Assembly (NCBI GenBank): GCA_016704485.1
Contig: JADJAA010000002.1
Coordinates: forward strand, 124,001-188,000
Source: Flavobacteriales bacterium
GTDB lineage: Bacteria > Bacteroidota > Bacteroidia > Flavobacteriales_F > PHOS-HE28
Length of the DNA: 64,000 bases
Direction of reading: 5' to 3'
The position numbers and the translations under genes are program-made. Below the pieces are notes generated by a model that worked only from the letters and a program-made list of their open reading frames with translations, was not told the origin of the DNA and made no database searches. Positions 29,768-39,385 of this stretch are shown here, piece by piece; position 1 is the first letter of the stretch, and each line of letters opens with the position of its first letter.

Positions 29768-32700
29768 CTAAGGCATCTGCTGATGTCGCTGATTGGTTGG
29801 TACAATACCTCCAATATTCTCGAGAATGATATCCCGGTCGTTGTTAAGCAGTGTATACTTCACTACACCATCCATATTCACATCCTCACTATGGTAGCCA
29901 AGTACCGTATTGGTAGGTACAACGCCACCGATCAGTAAGAGGATCAGATCCCTGTCGCCGTCTGGTCCGGTATAGACCACATGCCCATCACGGCTCACGT
30001 CACCAGCCCAAAGCATCGTTTTTCCACTAACTGTTTTCATGGGTTCAATACCATAAAGAGCAACCGAACCATTGGTCAAATCCACAAGTGTCGTTGACGC
30101 ATTTAGCGCGATCGGCAAAGCAGAGATCGCGGGTAAGTGATTGCGATGCCTGATCGTAACGCGATATGATCCCGGTGGCGATGTGAATTCCAATGGGTCC
30201 AAAGAGTTGGGTTTGTGCACGGCTCCATTCCGTCGCAAGATCCCTGCTCTCGATTCGATCACCGTAGTTCCAGCAACGTCGCGTAATTCCACTACCACCC
30301 AATCCACGGCCATATCCTCAGAAATTCCCGGGTTCGGATCCAAATCGCCAAGGGTGACCGTTTCACCACCTCCGCCAACGAACGGATAACCCAAAGCAGA
30401 ATAAGGTTCCTGTAACGGGATATGATTTGCGGCGAACAGATCTCCGCTCATAAGGGTCGTTCCCCTGTCGGCTCCTTGTAACCACACGATCGGACTTAAC
30501 AGTATGGCAGAACTTGGCGTTCCGACACACGTACATGTACCATCAATGATATCGTTACTGGTCGATGGGTCAAGATCATCGCATGGCGCACCTAGGTAAA
30601 TGGCCGGATCATTGTCCATGCAGTCAGTGCTTTCGGCACTGGAGTTGGGCGGTTGTGGGCAACCCAATTCAGGAAGCGGGAAGCTGCCGTAGCCATCACC
30701 GTCGTTATCCGCATACCATTGCGTTGCGTTTATGAATGGATCGGTATCGTCACAATCAATACTGTTCGCTGAGGAGTTCGGTGGTTGCAAACAGCCTGTG
30801 ATCGTAATGGCAGCATCACCATATCCATCGCCATCCATGTCGGCGAACCATACCGTTGCAGGATTGAGGAGCGGGTCGAAATCATTGCAGTCATCCTGCG
30901 TCGCCGCGAAACCAATTGGTTGTGTGCAGCTGATCATTGTTAACCCGAAAAGTGCGCCGTATCCGTCTCCATCAATGTCCTCGTACCACACGATCTCCGT
31001 GATCTGTGGGTCGGTATCATCACAGTCTGTATTATTTGCTGAAGTATTGGGTGGTTGTAAACATCCGGTCACTGTATTCGAAGCATCACCGTATCCGTCC
31101 CCATCAAGATCCGCGAACCAGATCGTAGCAGGATTCACACTCGGGTCGAAGTCATTACAGTCGTCATTCGTATCAACGTAGCCAATAGGTTGAGTGCAAC
31201 TTGTTATCGTGAACCCGAATTGGCTTCCGTAACCATCAACGTCGAGATCCTCATACCATACGATCTCAGTTATTGCTGGGTTCGTATCGTCGCAATCCGT
31301 GTTATTGGTTGTTGAATTAGGAGGTTGAAAGCATCCGGTAACGGTGTTATTCGCGTCACCGTAGCCATCGCCATCCAGGTCTGAGAACCAAACGGTCTCC
31401 GGATTTGCAGCAGGATCAAAGTCGTTACAATCCTGATCATTCGCAACATATCCGGACAACTGGTCGCATTGTATGATGAAATTGAATTGATCTCCATACC
31501 CATCGCCGTCAAAGTCCATATACCACAAGACCTCATATACCAAAGGGTCGGTATCATCACAATCTAAATTGTCCATGGAAGTATTGGGCGGTTGCATGCA
31601 CGCCATGACCGGGCTTAGCGGATCGCCGTGGAGATCACCATCAAGGTCAGCGTACCAGATGGTATTCGGATTCAACTGCGGGTTGAGATCATCACAATCA
31701 TCATCGGTCGCGGAATAACCGGGCGGTTGAGCGCAGTTAACGACCGGAAACCCGAACATATCCCCAAAACCGTCCACGTCCAGATCGGGGTACCAGGAAA
31801 GCTCTGTGATCGCTGGGTTCGTATCATCGCAATCGGTGTTATTCGCAGTGGCACCGGGTGGGGTGGTACAACCCATCACGGTATTCAAGGGGTCGCCAAA
31901 ACCGTCGCTATCAGCATCCACGTACCAGATCGTATTCGGGTTGATCAACGGGTTCACATCGTCGCAATCATCAGGGACTGCATAATATCCGGGTGGTTGC
32001 GTACAGCTGAAAATGGAATTGTATATCCCAGCGAATCCATCACCGTCCTCATCCTGGAACCACATGAGTTCCGTGATCCCTGGATCCGTGTCATCACAAT
32101 CATTGCTGTTGGAAACCCCGTTGGGCGGCTGAGTGCAACCAAGTATGGTCACATTGGGGTCGCCATAACCGTCCATATCATTATCCGCGAACCAGATCGG
32201 AGCCACACCGATCGCCGGGTTGGTGTCATCACAATCATCTGCATTTGCAACGGTGCCTGGCGGCTGCGTGCATGCAGCAGTTGGTGTATTGGGGTCTCCG
32301 TAACCGTCACTATCCGCATCGGCGTACCAAGTGGATGATATACAGTCGCCGTTCAGGCGAGCGACGCCATTTCGGTTCACCCCGTTGTAGGAGCTAAAGA
32401 AACCTGAGCAAATGGCTTTTCCATCCAGTTGGATCGCGATCGACAAGACCCATAAGCCGAACTGATCTGCACTTCCGAAAGAAAGATCCAGATCGCCATT
32501 CGTCTCCAAGCGGGCCACGTATGGTCTAGCAACGCCATTGAACGTATCGAAACTTCCGCCGAGCAGGATCTTTCCATCTGCTTGAAGTGCGAGGTCCATG
32601 GGAACTGGTATTGTCGAGGTGAATCCACTGCCACCATTGTTGAATCCAGTATCCACTGTACCGTCCTCCATCAATCGGCAAACACCATTGATCGATGGAC

Positions 32701-33508
32701 CATTGATAACCGTGAAATTTCCGGCTAGGACGATCTTATTGTCGGGTTGGACCACTATCGCGCTCACGATGTCATTCGCTCCAGTACCAGGGTTAAATCC
32801 GCTATCCAATGAACCATCGGGCATTATCCTAGTGATCCTATTCTCCGTGACGCCATTGAACGAGGTGAATGCGCCACCAACAAGGATCCTTCCATTGGGT
32901 TGGATCTCTATGGAGGCTACCAAATTATTGAACCCTGCTCCGGTACTGAATGGAGCGTCCAGCGATCCATCTGTATTCAGTCGAGCTAAACGACCGATCG
33001 GGCTTCCCGCGACATTATTGAAGTTTCCACCGATCAGGATCTTACCATCCGGTTGAATGGCGATCACGGACACGGAATTGTTTATTGTTCCTGGAATGAA
33101 GGACCCATCCAGACTTCCGTCACCGTTAAGCCGCGCAAGCCTAGATCTATTCGTGCCATCATATGCCGTGAAAGCTCCGGCAACGATCATGGTTCCACCT
33201 GGCTCCAATTGAATTTCATAAACCGTATTATTGAATCCACTTCCTTGCTGAAGGAACGTGTTATCTATGCTGCCATCTGTATTCAATCGAACAATTCGGC
33301 TAACCGATTGCCCGTTGAACATGGTAAAGTCTCCACCTACCAAGACCTTTCCGTCGGGTTGGATCACAGTAGCGAGAACCGAACTATTGGCACCAGTCCC
33401 TGGGTCAAAGGATAGGTCTAAACTCCCTGGTTGCGCGAAGGTAAAGGCCGAGCAGAAGAATAGGACGAACGCTGGAAATAAACCTTTAAACCAGGTAGGG
33501 TTGGTCAT
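29768..33508 (-). CDS. Delta-60 propeller / MopE-like repeat secreted protein with dockerin-like tail (paralogue 1)
   Basis: I use the ATG at 33508 (1246 residues), which begins a signal peptide ending near AFTFAQ. About seven delta-60 (DUF5122) repeats with the pattern QPDGKILxGGxF cover roughly 25-390. Thirteen MopE-like repeats follow (W(Y/F)xDxDxDGYGD, CxQPP, DCDDxxP), a motif set known from putative metal-binding proteins. A beta-rich module then leads to a C-terminus with two DxNxDGxV-type loops, each followed by NDRDxIL and GGxVPTN. These resemble dockerin-type calcium loops, and no standard T9SS sorting domain is visible. It is convergent with the sigma/membrane pair. Its function is unknown; calcium binding and surface location are inferred. 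Confidence 0.85.
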   Translation of the reverse strand: MTNPTWFKGLFPAFVLFFCSAFTFAQPGSLDLSFDPGTGANSSVLATVIQPDGKVLVGGDFTMFNGQSVSRIVRLNTDGSIDNTFLQQGSGFNNTVYEIQLEPGGTMIVAGAFTAYDGTNRSRLARLNGDGSLDGSFIPGTINNSVSVIAIQPDGKILIGGNFNNVAGSPIGRLARLNTDGSLDAPFSTGAGFNNLVASIEIQPNGRILVGGAFTSFNGVTENRITRIMPDGSLDSGFNPGTGANDIVSAIVVQPDNKIVLAGNFTVINGPSINGVCRLMEDGTVDTGFNNGGSGFTSTIPVPMDLALQADGKILLGGSFDTFNGVARPYVARLETNGDLDLSFGSADQFGLWVLSIAIQLDGKAICSGFFSSYNGVNRNGVARLNGDCISSTWYADADSDGYGDPNTPTAACTQPPGTVANADDCDDTNPAIGVAPIWFADNDMDGYGDPNVTILGCTQPPNGVSNSNDCDDTDPGITELMWFQDEDGDGFAGIYNSIFSCTQPPGYYAVPDDCDDVNPLINPNTIWYVDADSDGFGDPLNTVMGCTTPPGATANNTDCDDTNPAITELSWYPDLDVDGFGDMFGFPVVNCAQPPGYSATDDDCDDLNPQLNPNTIWYADLDGDLHGDPLSPVMACMQPPNTSMDNLDCDDTDPLVYEVLWYMDFDGDGYGDQFNFIIQCDQLSGYVANDQDCNDFDPAANPETVWFSDLDGDGYGDANNTVTGCFQPPNSTTNNTDCDDTNPAITEIVWYEDLDVDGYGSQFGFTITSCTQPIGYVDTNDDCNDFDPSVNPATIWFADLDGDGYGDASNTVTGCLQPPNTSANNTDCDDTDPQITEIVWYEDIDGDGYGALFGLTMISCTQPIGFAATQDDCNDFDPLLNPATVWFADMDGDGYGDAAITITGCLQPPNSSANSIDCDDTDPFINATQWYADNDGDGYGSFPLPELGCPQPPNSSAESTDCMDNDPAIYLGAPCDDLDPSTSNDIIDGTCTCVGTPSSAILLSPIVWLQGADRGTTLMSGDLFAANHIPLQEPYSALGYPFVGGGGETVTLGDLDPNPGISEDMAVDWVVVELRDVAGTTVIESRAGILRRNGAVHKPNSLDPLEFTSPPGSYRVTIRHRNHLPAISALPIALNASTTLVDLTNGSVALYGIEPMKTVSGKTMLWAGDVSRDGHVVYTGPDGDRDLILLLIGGVVPTNTVLGYHSEDVNMDGVVKYTLLNNDRDIILENIGGIVPTNQRHQQMP

Positions 33509-33573
33509 GGTCCAAGAATTTGACCGCCTGTCCAAAGGCGGGAGTTAAGAGGTGTGGAGCACTTGAGTTCTGG

Positions 33574-33581
33574 TAAATTTA
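33574..33581 (-). promoter_or_regulatory. Degraded -7 box upstream of paralogue 1
   Basis: On the minus strand this site reads TAAATTTA, one base off the TAnnTTTG consensus. Paralogue 2 has the perfect TAAGTTTG at the aligned position. The upstream TTG of paralogue 2 is TTC here. Confidence 0.35.
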
Positions 33582-33929
33582 AGGGACGGGATCGAGACAT
33601 GAGGAATTGATCGTGTATCACTATGATTTTGCGTGTGGTTCTGCAATATCTTGTGGATACGGGATGTTCTGAACGTCCATTCCATCATGACCGTCTTTAA
33701 TTCTGGTCCACTTGGAGCAAATGGGTATTTGAATTGAATTGAAGTTGGATGGTGTGATGCGTCTTGATCGATACATCGCAGTTCCGGAAAGATCAATTCC
33801 ATAAGCAAGTGTTTTCGATGAAGTATCATACCGAGTCGCAGAATACAGCGATACTTGCAAGCGCTCTTTGCGTTGTTGTATTGGCGGAGCATAACAAGAT
33901 AATATCCGACGAACAGGTAGGCGCGATCC

Positions 33930-34321
33930 GTGAAGGTTTACATCATCTGTGGCCACTTTTACACGGATCTGACCAACAGATCTATTGAAGACGATGATGG
34001 CGCTGGATGAACAATGCCGAGATGGAGACGGTTGCTCAGGATGCCGCTGAAATGCACACGCATCGTATGATGCTACGTGACCATTCTGGGCGTAAAGAAA
34101 GAAGGCATATCATCGCATATCACCGGAAGCAAGAGGCAAAGCGTCTACGGTGAAGGAAACCGTATTCTTTCTCAACGCGGATCTGCTGCTCCATAATTGC
34201 CACAAGGCACAAATAATACCCAAGAAACCGCTTTTCAACGATCCGTTCATCCAATCAGGAAGTAGTTATGGATAAGTATCAGCCTGAAGAAAGCGTCCCG
34301 AAGGTCGAAAGCCAAGAGTAG
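33930..34321 (+). pseudogene. Decayed copy of the ECF sigma / small membrane protein gene pair
   Basis: Translated pieces match the intact pair at 28.85-29.65 kb. Around 33967 a frame reads TDLTNRSI, against ADLTQQTF in sigma region 2. At 34007-34066 another reads AEMETVAQDAAEMHTHRM, against FAEM...EDAAKMRTHRV in region 4, with several codons lost. At about 34180-34255 a third reads LLLHNCHKAQIIPKKPLFND, against LIHNYQKAQQLLHKKPIYKD of the membrane protein. The frame changes between these pieces and stop codons interrupt them, so no full-length product is possible. The order and strand match the intact pair. Confidence 0.75.
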
Positions 34322-34323
34322 CG

Positions 34324-35892
34324 TTATCGTGAAAGAATTATCTGCTTGGTGATCACGCGGTCAGGGGAGGTAAATCGTATGAAATAGTTACCGTTCTTAA
34401 GGTCTGATGCCAATTCCAAATTCCCATTTCGCAAACCAGCATTCATGGATGTACCGTACTCAGTTGATCCTGCCAATCGTCCCGTAGCATCAAGGACTTC
34501 TATGGAAGTGAACCGTGCTAAGTTTTTTTGCGCTTCAAACGTAATGTGTCCCGTAGTAGGATTCGGCCAGATATTGAAATTGGCGCGTTCAAGATCGGTT
34601 TCGTCCATTACGCTCGTTACTATGTTCATTTGGAAAGCTGTGAGGGATGATCTGCCGTTCGGTTTGCTGTAATAGCCTGTCATTACGATCAATCTGCCAA
34701 GGTGATCCAATGTGCCTGCGCAATCTGGAGATGGGTGTGCCGGTGGTTGATACGAAAATACGCTATTATCCGGACTGGGATCGATCACATTGCCATTCAT
34801 GTCGAACCGTAAGATCAATAATCTATATCCGGAATTATTTTGGAAATCCACGCCACATAGAATGTACTGACCGGTAGGGTCGAATATCAAGCGTTTCGAA
34901 ACACTGCGCTGTACCGGAGCTCCAACAAGGAGCAGTCCATTGTCGCCGAACGTATCAATGATCGAACCGGTCGCAGATATTCTGCGCACTGCAAATTGTT
35001 CTCTGTTCGCAACAAATGCAAGTCTACCGGCCACAATAACGGAACCATCTGCTTCTATGTGTATATCAGACACGGCCTCCTGTCGATAGGTCCAATAATT
35101 CGTGTCGGGTATCTGGTCGAGCGTCAAAGCACCATTCTCAGCAAATGTCGTATCCTTCTGACCGTTCGGGGTTAACTTCATGAGTATCCATGCCAGTGCA
35201 TTAAGTCCACTTGATCTATATCCTCCGAGGAAAATGTCACCGTTCGCTGCGATATCGAGCGAAGTTGCGCGACAATTACCTCCATCGGAAAATAGCCCAA
35301 TGCCATTTTCGCCGAATGAATTATCCACCTGGCCTTCCCGTGTATACCGGAGTGCCATCATTGAGTTGGCTCCACCCACCACGATCAGCTTTCCATCCTC
35401 CTGTAGTTTTGCATCATTGAGCCAAAATGTGCCGGTCAGGCCATGCCTGATCATTCCATTATCACCGAACGAAGGGTCCAGCGATCCATTCTCCAACAAT
35501 TGGATAAGTACTGCTTCGCGCAGAGCATTGGGTGTATTTTTTTGTGCCACCACAACGATCTTTCCATTTGGTCTAACGATCATGGCCACCGGAAAAGTTT
35601 GGTCCGAGCTGATCTGGCTTGTGAATACACCTCCCGCAGCAAACGTGCTATCCGGGTCTCCGTTGGTCAGAAATCGTTCCACCAGGACCTCATATTGGCC
35701 CGCAACAAGAAATCCTAGGAGTTTGCCGTTTGCCAGTGTGATCAATTCGATCGGCCTTGCACTTGATGTCCATGCTGGTTCCGATTGGAAAACGGTACCA
35801 TCAGTCCCGAACGATTGATCAACGGTCAGGCTTTGCCCATTAAGCGAAAGTGAGGCCAAAAGTGTGACCTGAAAGAGGAGCGTGCGGTTCAT
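34324..35892 (-). CDS. Delta-60 repeat secreted protein with T9SS type A sorting domain
   Basis: I use the ATG at 35892 (522 residues), since it begins a signal peptide ending near LSLNGQ; an earlier start would add ten residues. About seven delta-60 beta-propeller repeats (QEDGKLIVVGG, RPNGKIVVVAQ and similar) fill residues 25-430. The last 80 residues are a type A T9SS sorting domain with IWPNPTTGHITFE, a LxDATGRL strand and NGNYFIRF before the final ITKQIILSR. It should be exported across the outer membrane and anchored or released. It lies between the two MopE-like paralogues on the same strand and shares their propeller type. Its ligand or role is unknown. Confidence 0.88.
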   Translation of the reverse strand: MNRTLLFQVTLLASLSLNGQSLTVDQSFGTDGTVFQSEPAWTSSARPIELITLANGKLLGFLVAGQYEVLVERFLTNGDPDSTFAAGGVFTSQISSDQTFPVAMIVRPNGKIVVVAQKNTPNALREAVLIQLLENGSLDPSFGDNGMIRHGLTGTFWLNDAKLQEDGKLIVVGGANSMMALRYTREGQVDNSFGENGIGLFSDGGNCRATSLDIAANGDIFLGGYRSSGLNALAWILMKLTPNGQKDTTFAENGALTLDQIPDTNYWTYRQEAVSDIHIEADGSVIVAGRLAFVANREQFAVRRISATGSIIDTFGDNGLLLVGAPVQRSVSKRLIFDPTGQYILCGVDFQNNSGYRLLILRFDMNGNVIDPSPDNSVFSYQPPAHPSPDCAGTLDHLGRLIVMTGYYSKPNGRSSLTAFQMNIVTSVMDETDLERANFNIWPNPTTGHITFEAQKNLARFTSIEVLDATGRLAGSTEYGTSMNAGLRNGNLELASDLKNGNYFIRFTSPDRVITKQIILSR

Positions 35893-36026
35893 GATGGCCT
35901 GCTTACGAGAACAGGCCACCAATTGTTGCTAAGGGTTGATCCTTCCTACTGATCTCCTTTTGGTGTTTTTTGATCGGCGCCAGGGGTAATTGCCCCGATC
36001 ACGACCAGAAAAGAAGATCATTTGGT

Positions 36027-39000
36027 CTATGGAGCCACTGGGTATCGAACATTGGTAGGAACAATCCCACCAATATTCTGGAGGATCAGATCCCGGTCAT
36101 TGTTGCTACCTGTGTATCGCACAATACCATCCAAGTTCACATCCTCAAGAAAATACCCGCTCACCGAGTTGGTCGGTGCAACTCCTCCGATGCGGGTCAA
36201 TATGATATCCCGGTCATTCCCGCCACCAGTGTATTTGACATCTTCATTCGCACGACAATCTCCAGCCCACATGGCAGATCTGCCATTGACCAAAGTTAAT
36301 GCTTCAGGTGCGGTCATTGCTTGTCCGGGTACGGTCAGGTCGATCGATAGGGAAGTTCCATTTTCCAAAAGGTATACATTGCTGGTATAGAACCGTAAAT
36401 GATTCCGATGGTAGAAGGAAATGTAATATGACCCAAGGTCGATGGAGAACGTAGGAGGTTCCATGCTGTTGGCTTCTCTTAAATGCCCGTTGCGTTGTAA
36501 TAAATAGGCACGTGAACTGACCACCGTTGTTGGAGAAAGCGCCTCCCTGATCTCCATCACGATCCAGTCCACCGCCATTAGTGCATCATTCCCTGGAGAG
36601 GGGTTCAGCAGCTGTAGGGTTGTTGTTTCTCCACCACCACCATTAAAAACATAGCCAATTTCTGTATATGGTTCCAGCAACGGAATGTAACCGCCAGTGG
36701 CCAGTTCGCCACCCATTAAGGAGGTAATTCTATCTGCACCTTGTAACCAGACCGTAGCGTCGATCACGACCGTCGGAGAAACTGTTCCGACACATGTACA
36801 TGTGGCATCGATCAGATCATTTGCGGTATTCGGGTTAAGATCATCGCAAGAGGCACCAATGTAAATGAACTCCGAAGTATCATCGCAATCGGTGTTGTCC
36901 AGCACATACCCGGCAAATGGTGTGCAGAAGAATTGCATCGTATTGGGATCACCGAAACCATCTCCATCGGCATCGCTGTACCACATCAGGATCTCATGGT
37001 GCAATGGGTCGTTATCATCACAGTCCGTGTTATCAGCAGTGAACCCTACAGGTTGAGAACAAGCGAAAACTTCGCCAAAAGATGCACCATAACCATCACC
37101 ATCGGCGTCCGGGTACCAGATCGGGCCAAGGTTCACGAATGGGTCATTATCGTTGCAGTCATCACTGTTGGCAACGTATTCATCAGGTTGTGAACAGGCA
37201 ATGAGTGTAACGTTCGGGTCTCCGAATCCATCGAAGTCAGTATCCGCGAACCATGTTGGGCCAGTAATGTCCAAGGGGTCGTTGTCATTGCAATCATTGC
37301 CATTGGTAACGTAACCAGCCACTGGCGAACATGACAAGATCGAGTTGTTCGGGTCTCCTGAACCATCTCCGTCCTGATCCATGTAGTAGGTGATCGCACC
37401 AAGGATCAGTGGGTCATTATCATCACAATCCGTTGGGTCCGGTGCATATCCGGGTGGCATTGTGCATGCTACCGTAGCGCCCACAGGGCTACCGAACCCG
37501 TCACCGTCAGAATCAATGAACCAGACCGTACCTGTTGTTACCATTGGGTCGAAGTCGTCGCAATCGGTGTTGTCCAGAACATACCCGGGAATTGGTGTGC
37601 AGAAGCCTTGAGAGGAGTTTGGATCGCCAAAGTCGTCTCCGTCCGCGTCAAAATACCACAACAGAATTTCATGGTGCAAAGGATCGTTATCATCGCAATC
37701 TGTATTATCCACAACAAATCCTGCGGGTTGTATACATGCGAACAGCTCTCCACTAAAGTTGCCGTAGCCGTCGCCATCGGTATCTGGGTACCAAAGATCA
37801 GTTGGAGCACCAACTATGGGGTCATTATCATCACAATCTTCTCCATTGGCCGCTGTACCTGGTGGCTGTGTGCATGCCATTATTACCGCATTGGGGTCTC
37901 CATAGCTGTCATTGTCCGCATCGGTGTACCAAATGGATTGTACGCAATCGCCATTCAGCCGTAAAATGCGATTACGGCTCACTCCTCCAAAGGAAGTGAA
38001 TAGACCTGCACATATAGCTTTTCCATCCGATTGGATCGAGATCGACATCAGTTGTACCGCGATCCCTGGTATCGATAGTCCGAACTGATCGGTACTTCCG
38101 AAAGAAAGATCCAAAGAGCCATTTGTCTCCAAGCGGGCCAGATCTGGTCTAGCTACTCCATTGAATGTGTCGAACGTTCCGCCTAATAGGATCTTACCAT
38201 CCGCTTGCTGAGCAAGGTCCATTGGATTTGCTACGGACGAATTGAACCCTGAGCCACTTGCATTGAACCCAATATCCACGGAACCATCCTCCATTAAGCG
38301 GCAAATACCATTGATCGAATTCCCATTCATCTCCGTAATATTTCCAGCTAGGACAATTTTGTGGTCCGGTTGGAACAATACCGCCCTCACTATTCCATTT
38401 GGTCCAGTACCTATATCAAAATCACTGTCCAATGACCCATCGGGCATGATCCGGGTAATTCTATTTGCTGCAATGCCATTGTACGATGTGAATTCGCCAC
38501 CAACAAGGATCTTTTCATTGGTTTGGATCTTTAATGAAGTAACCAGATCATTGAATCCGGATCCGATAGTGAAAGCGGCATCCAGCGAACCATTTGAGTT
38601 CAGTCGTGCAATACGACCGATTGCCCCACCTTCTATAGCAGTGAAAATTCCACTGATCAGGATCTTGCCATCCGTTTGAATAGCGATGTCGGTCACCGCG
38701 CTATTTATGGTTACCGGAATGAAGGAGCCATTCAGCGTTCCGTCACCGTTAAGTCGTGCAAGCCTGGATCTGGTCGTGCCATTATAGGAAGTGAAATCTC
38801 CAGCAACGATGATGGTTCCCGCTGGGTCCAACTGAATATCACGAACAACTCCATTGAATCCGCTTCCTTGCTGAATGAACGTGTTATCTATGCTGCCATC
38901 TGCATTCAAACGAACAATATTGTTAGCTGGTTGACCGTTGAAATTGATTAAATTTCCTCCGACCAAGATCTTTCCATCCGGTTGGATCCTACTAACGAAG

Positions 39001-39131
39001 ACTGAATTGTTCGCTCCTGTCCCTGGGTCAAACGATAGATCCAAGCTCCCTGGCTGCGCAGAGGCAACTATAGAACAAATGGATAAGGCTAATGCAGGAA
39101 ATACAGCTTTAAACCAGGTAGAGATCGTCAT
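36027..39131 (-). CDS. Delta-60 propeller / MopE-like repeat secreted protein with dockerin-like tail (paralogue 2)
   Basis: The ATG at 39131 gives 1034 residues and a signal peptide ending near IVASAQ, closely matching that of paralogue 1. Delta-60 repeats cover about 25-410. Eight MopE-like repeats follow (W(Y/F)xDxDGDGxGD, CDDNDP), against thirteen in paralogue 1. The C-terminal module again ends in two NDRDxIL-GGxxPTN units. The first calcium-like loop is damaged here (DCRANEDV), while the second (DVNLDGIV) is intact. No standard T9SS sorting domain is visible. Similar length, order and upstream DNA show that the two genes arose by duplication. The function is unknown. Confidence 0.85.
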   Translation of the reverse strand: MTISTWFKAVFPALALSICSIVASAQPGSLDLSFDPGTGANNSVFVSRIQPDGKILVGGNLINFNGQPANNIVRLNADGSIDNTFIQQGSGFNGVVRDIQLDPAGTIIVAGDFTSYNGTTRSRLARLNGDGTLNGSFIPVTINSAVTDIAIQTDGKILISGIFTAIEGGAIGRIARLNSNGSLDAAFTIGSGFNDLVTSLKIQTNEKILVGGEFTSYNGIAANRITRIMPDGSLDSDFDIGTGPNGIVRAVLFQPDHKIVLAGNITEMNGNSINGICRLMEDGSVDIGFNASGSGFNSSVANPMDLAQQADGKILLGGTFDTFNGVARPDLARLETNGSLDLSFGSTDQFGLSIPGIAVQLMSISIQSDGKAICAGLFTSFGGVSRNRILRLNGDCVQSIWYTDADNDSYGDPNAVIMACTQPPGTAANGEDCDDNDPIVGAPTDLWYPDTDGDGYGNFSGELFACIQPAGFVVDNTDCDDNDPLHHEILLWYFDADGDDFGDPNSSQGFCTPIPGYVLDNTDCDDFDPMVTTGTVWFIDSDGDGFGSPVGATVACTMPPGYAPDPTDCDDNDPLILGAITYYMDQDGDGSGDPNNSILSCSPVAGYVTNGNDCNDNDPLDITGPTWFADTDFDGFGDPNVTLIACSQPDEYVANSDDCNDNDPFVNLGPIWYPDADGDGYGASFGEVFACSQPVGFTADNTDCDDNDPLHHEILMWYSDADGDGFGDPNTMQFFCTPFAGYVLDNTDCDDTSEFIYIGASCDDLNPNTANDLIDATCTCVGTVSPTVVIDATVWLQGADRITSLMGGELATGGYIPLLEPYTEIGYVFNGGGGETTTLQLLNPSPGNDALMAVDWIVMEIREALSPTTVVSSRAYLLQRNGHLREANSMEPPTFSIDLGSYYISFYHRNHLRFYTSNVYLLENGTSLSIDLTVPGQAMTAPEALTLVNGRSAMWAGDCRANEDVKYTGGGNDRDIILTRIGGVAPTNSVSGYFLEDVNLDGIVRYTGSNNDRDLILQNIGGIVPTNVRYPVAP

Positions 39132-39199
39132 GGTCCAAGAATTAGACCGCCAGTCCAAAGGCGGGAGTTAAAGAGGTGCGCAAAGCACAAGAGTTCCGG

Positions 39200-39207
39200 C
39201 AAACTTA
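39200..39207 (-). promoter_or_regulatory. Bacteroidota -7 box upstream of paralogue 2
   Basis: The minus strand reads TAAGTTTG, a perfect TAnnTTTG match, about 70 bases upstream of the ATG at 39131. An ATTG lies 22 bases further upstream and could be the -33 element. Confidence 0.45.
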
Positions 39208-39353
39208 AGTGTCAGGATCGAGATATGAACAATTGATCGTGTATTACTGTTATTTCGGATGCGACTTTAATAGAATCCATAATTGCGCATGTGTGCTACT
39301 GATCGATCATTGCGTGTTCGTTCATTCAACAAGAACAGCTGTTCCAACTGGTG

Positions 39354-39385
39354 TTTGGATAACACTTGCGTGTGGAATATGTGTT
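39354..39385 (+). promoter_or_regulatory. Candidate promoter of the S46 peptidase gene
   Basis: TTTG at 39354-39357 and TATGTGTT at 39378-39385 are separated by 20 bases, the spacing of Bacteroidota promoters. The -7 box matches four of six fixed positions. It lies about 60 bases upstream of the ATG at 39446. Confidence 0.3.

Larger units (their letters stand above)
33536..34323 (+). other. Gene-free stretch holding duplication relics
   Basis: This gap of about 790 bases separates the paralogue 1 gene from the next leftward gene. The part up to about 33825 matches the region upstream of paralogue 2 (39159-39470), including a damaged counterpart of the S46 peptidase start. The part from about 33930 holds the decayed sigma/membrane pair annotated separately. 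No intact gene was found. A plus-strand frame at 33764-33988 is open but has no recognisable domain. Confidence 0.7.

Noticed and set aside
33764..33988. Plus-strand frame of 74 codons as a small gene
   Set aside because: It overlaps the duplication relic, has no recognisable domain, and sits where two decayed copies meet.
35961..36005. Terminator-like GGGG/CCCC hairpin next to a T-run
   Set aside because: The T-run precedes the hairpin on the plus strand, and no plus-strand gene ends here. On the minus strand no T-run follows the hairpin.
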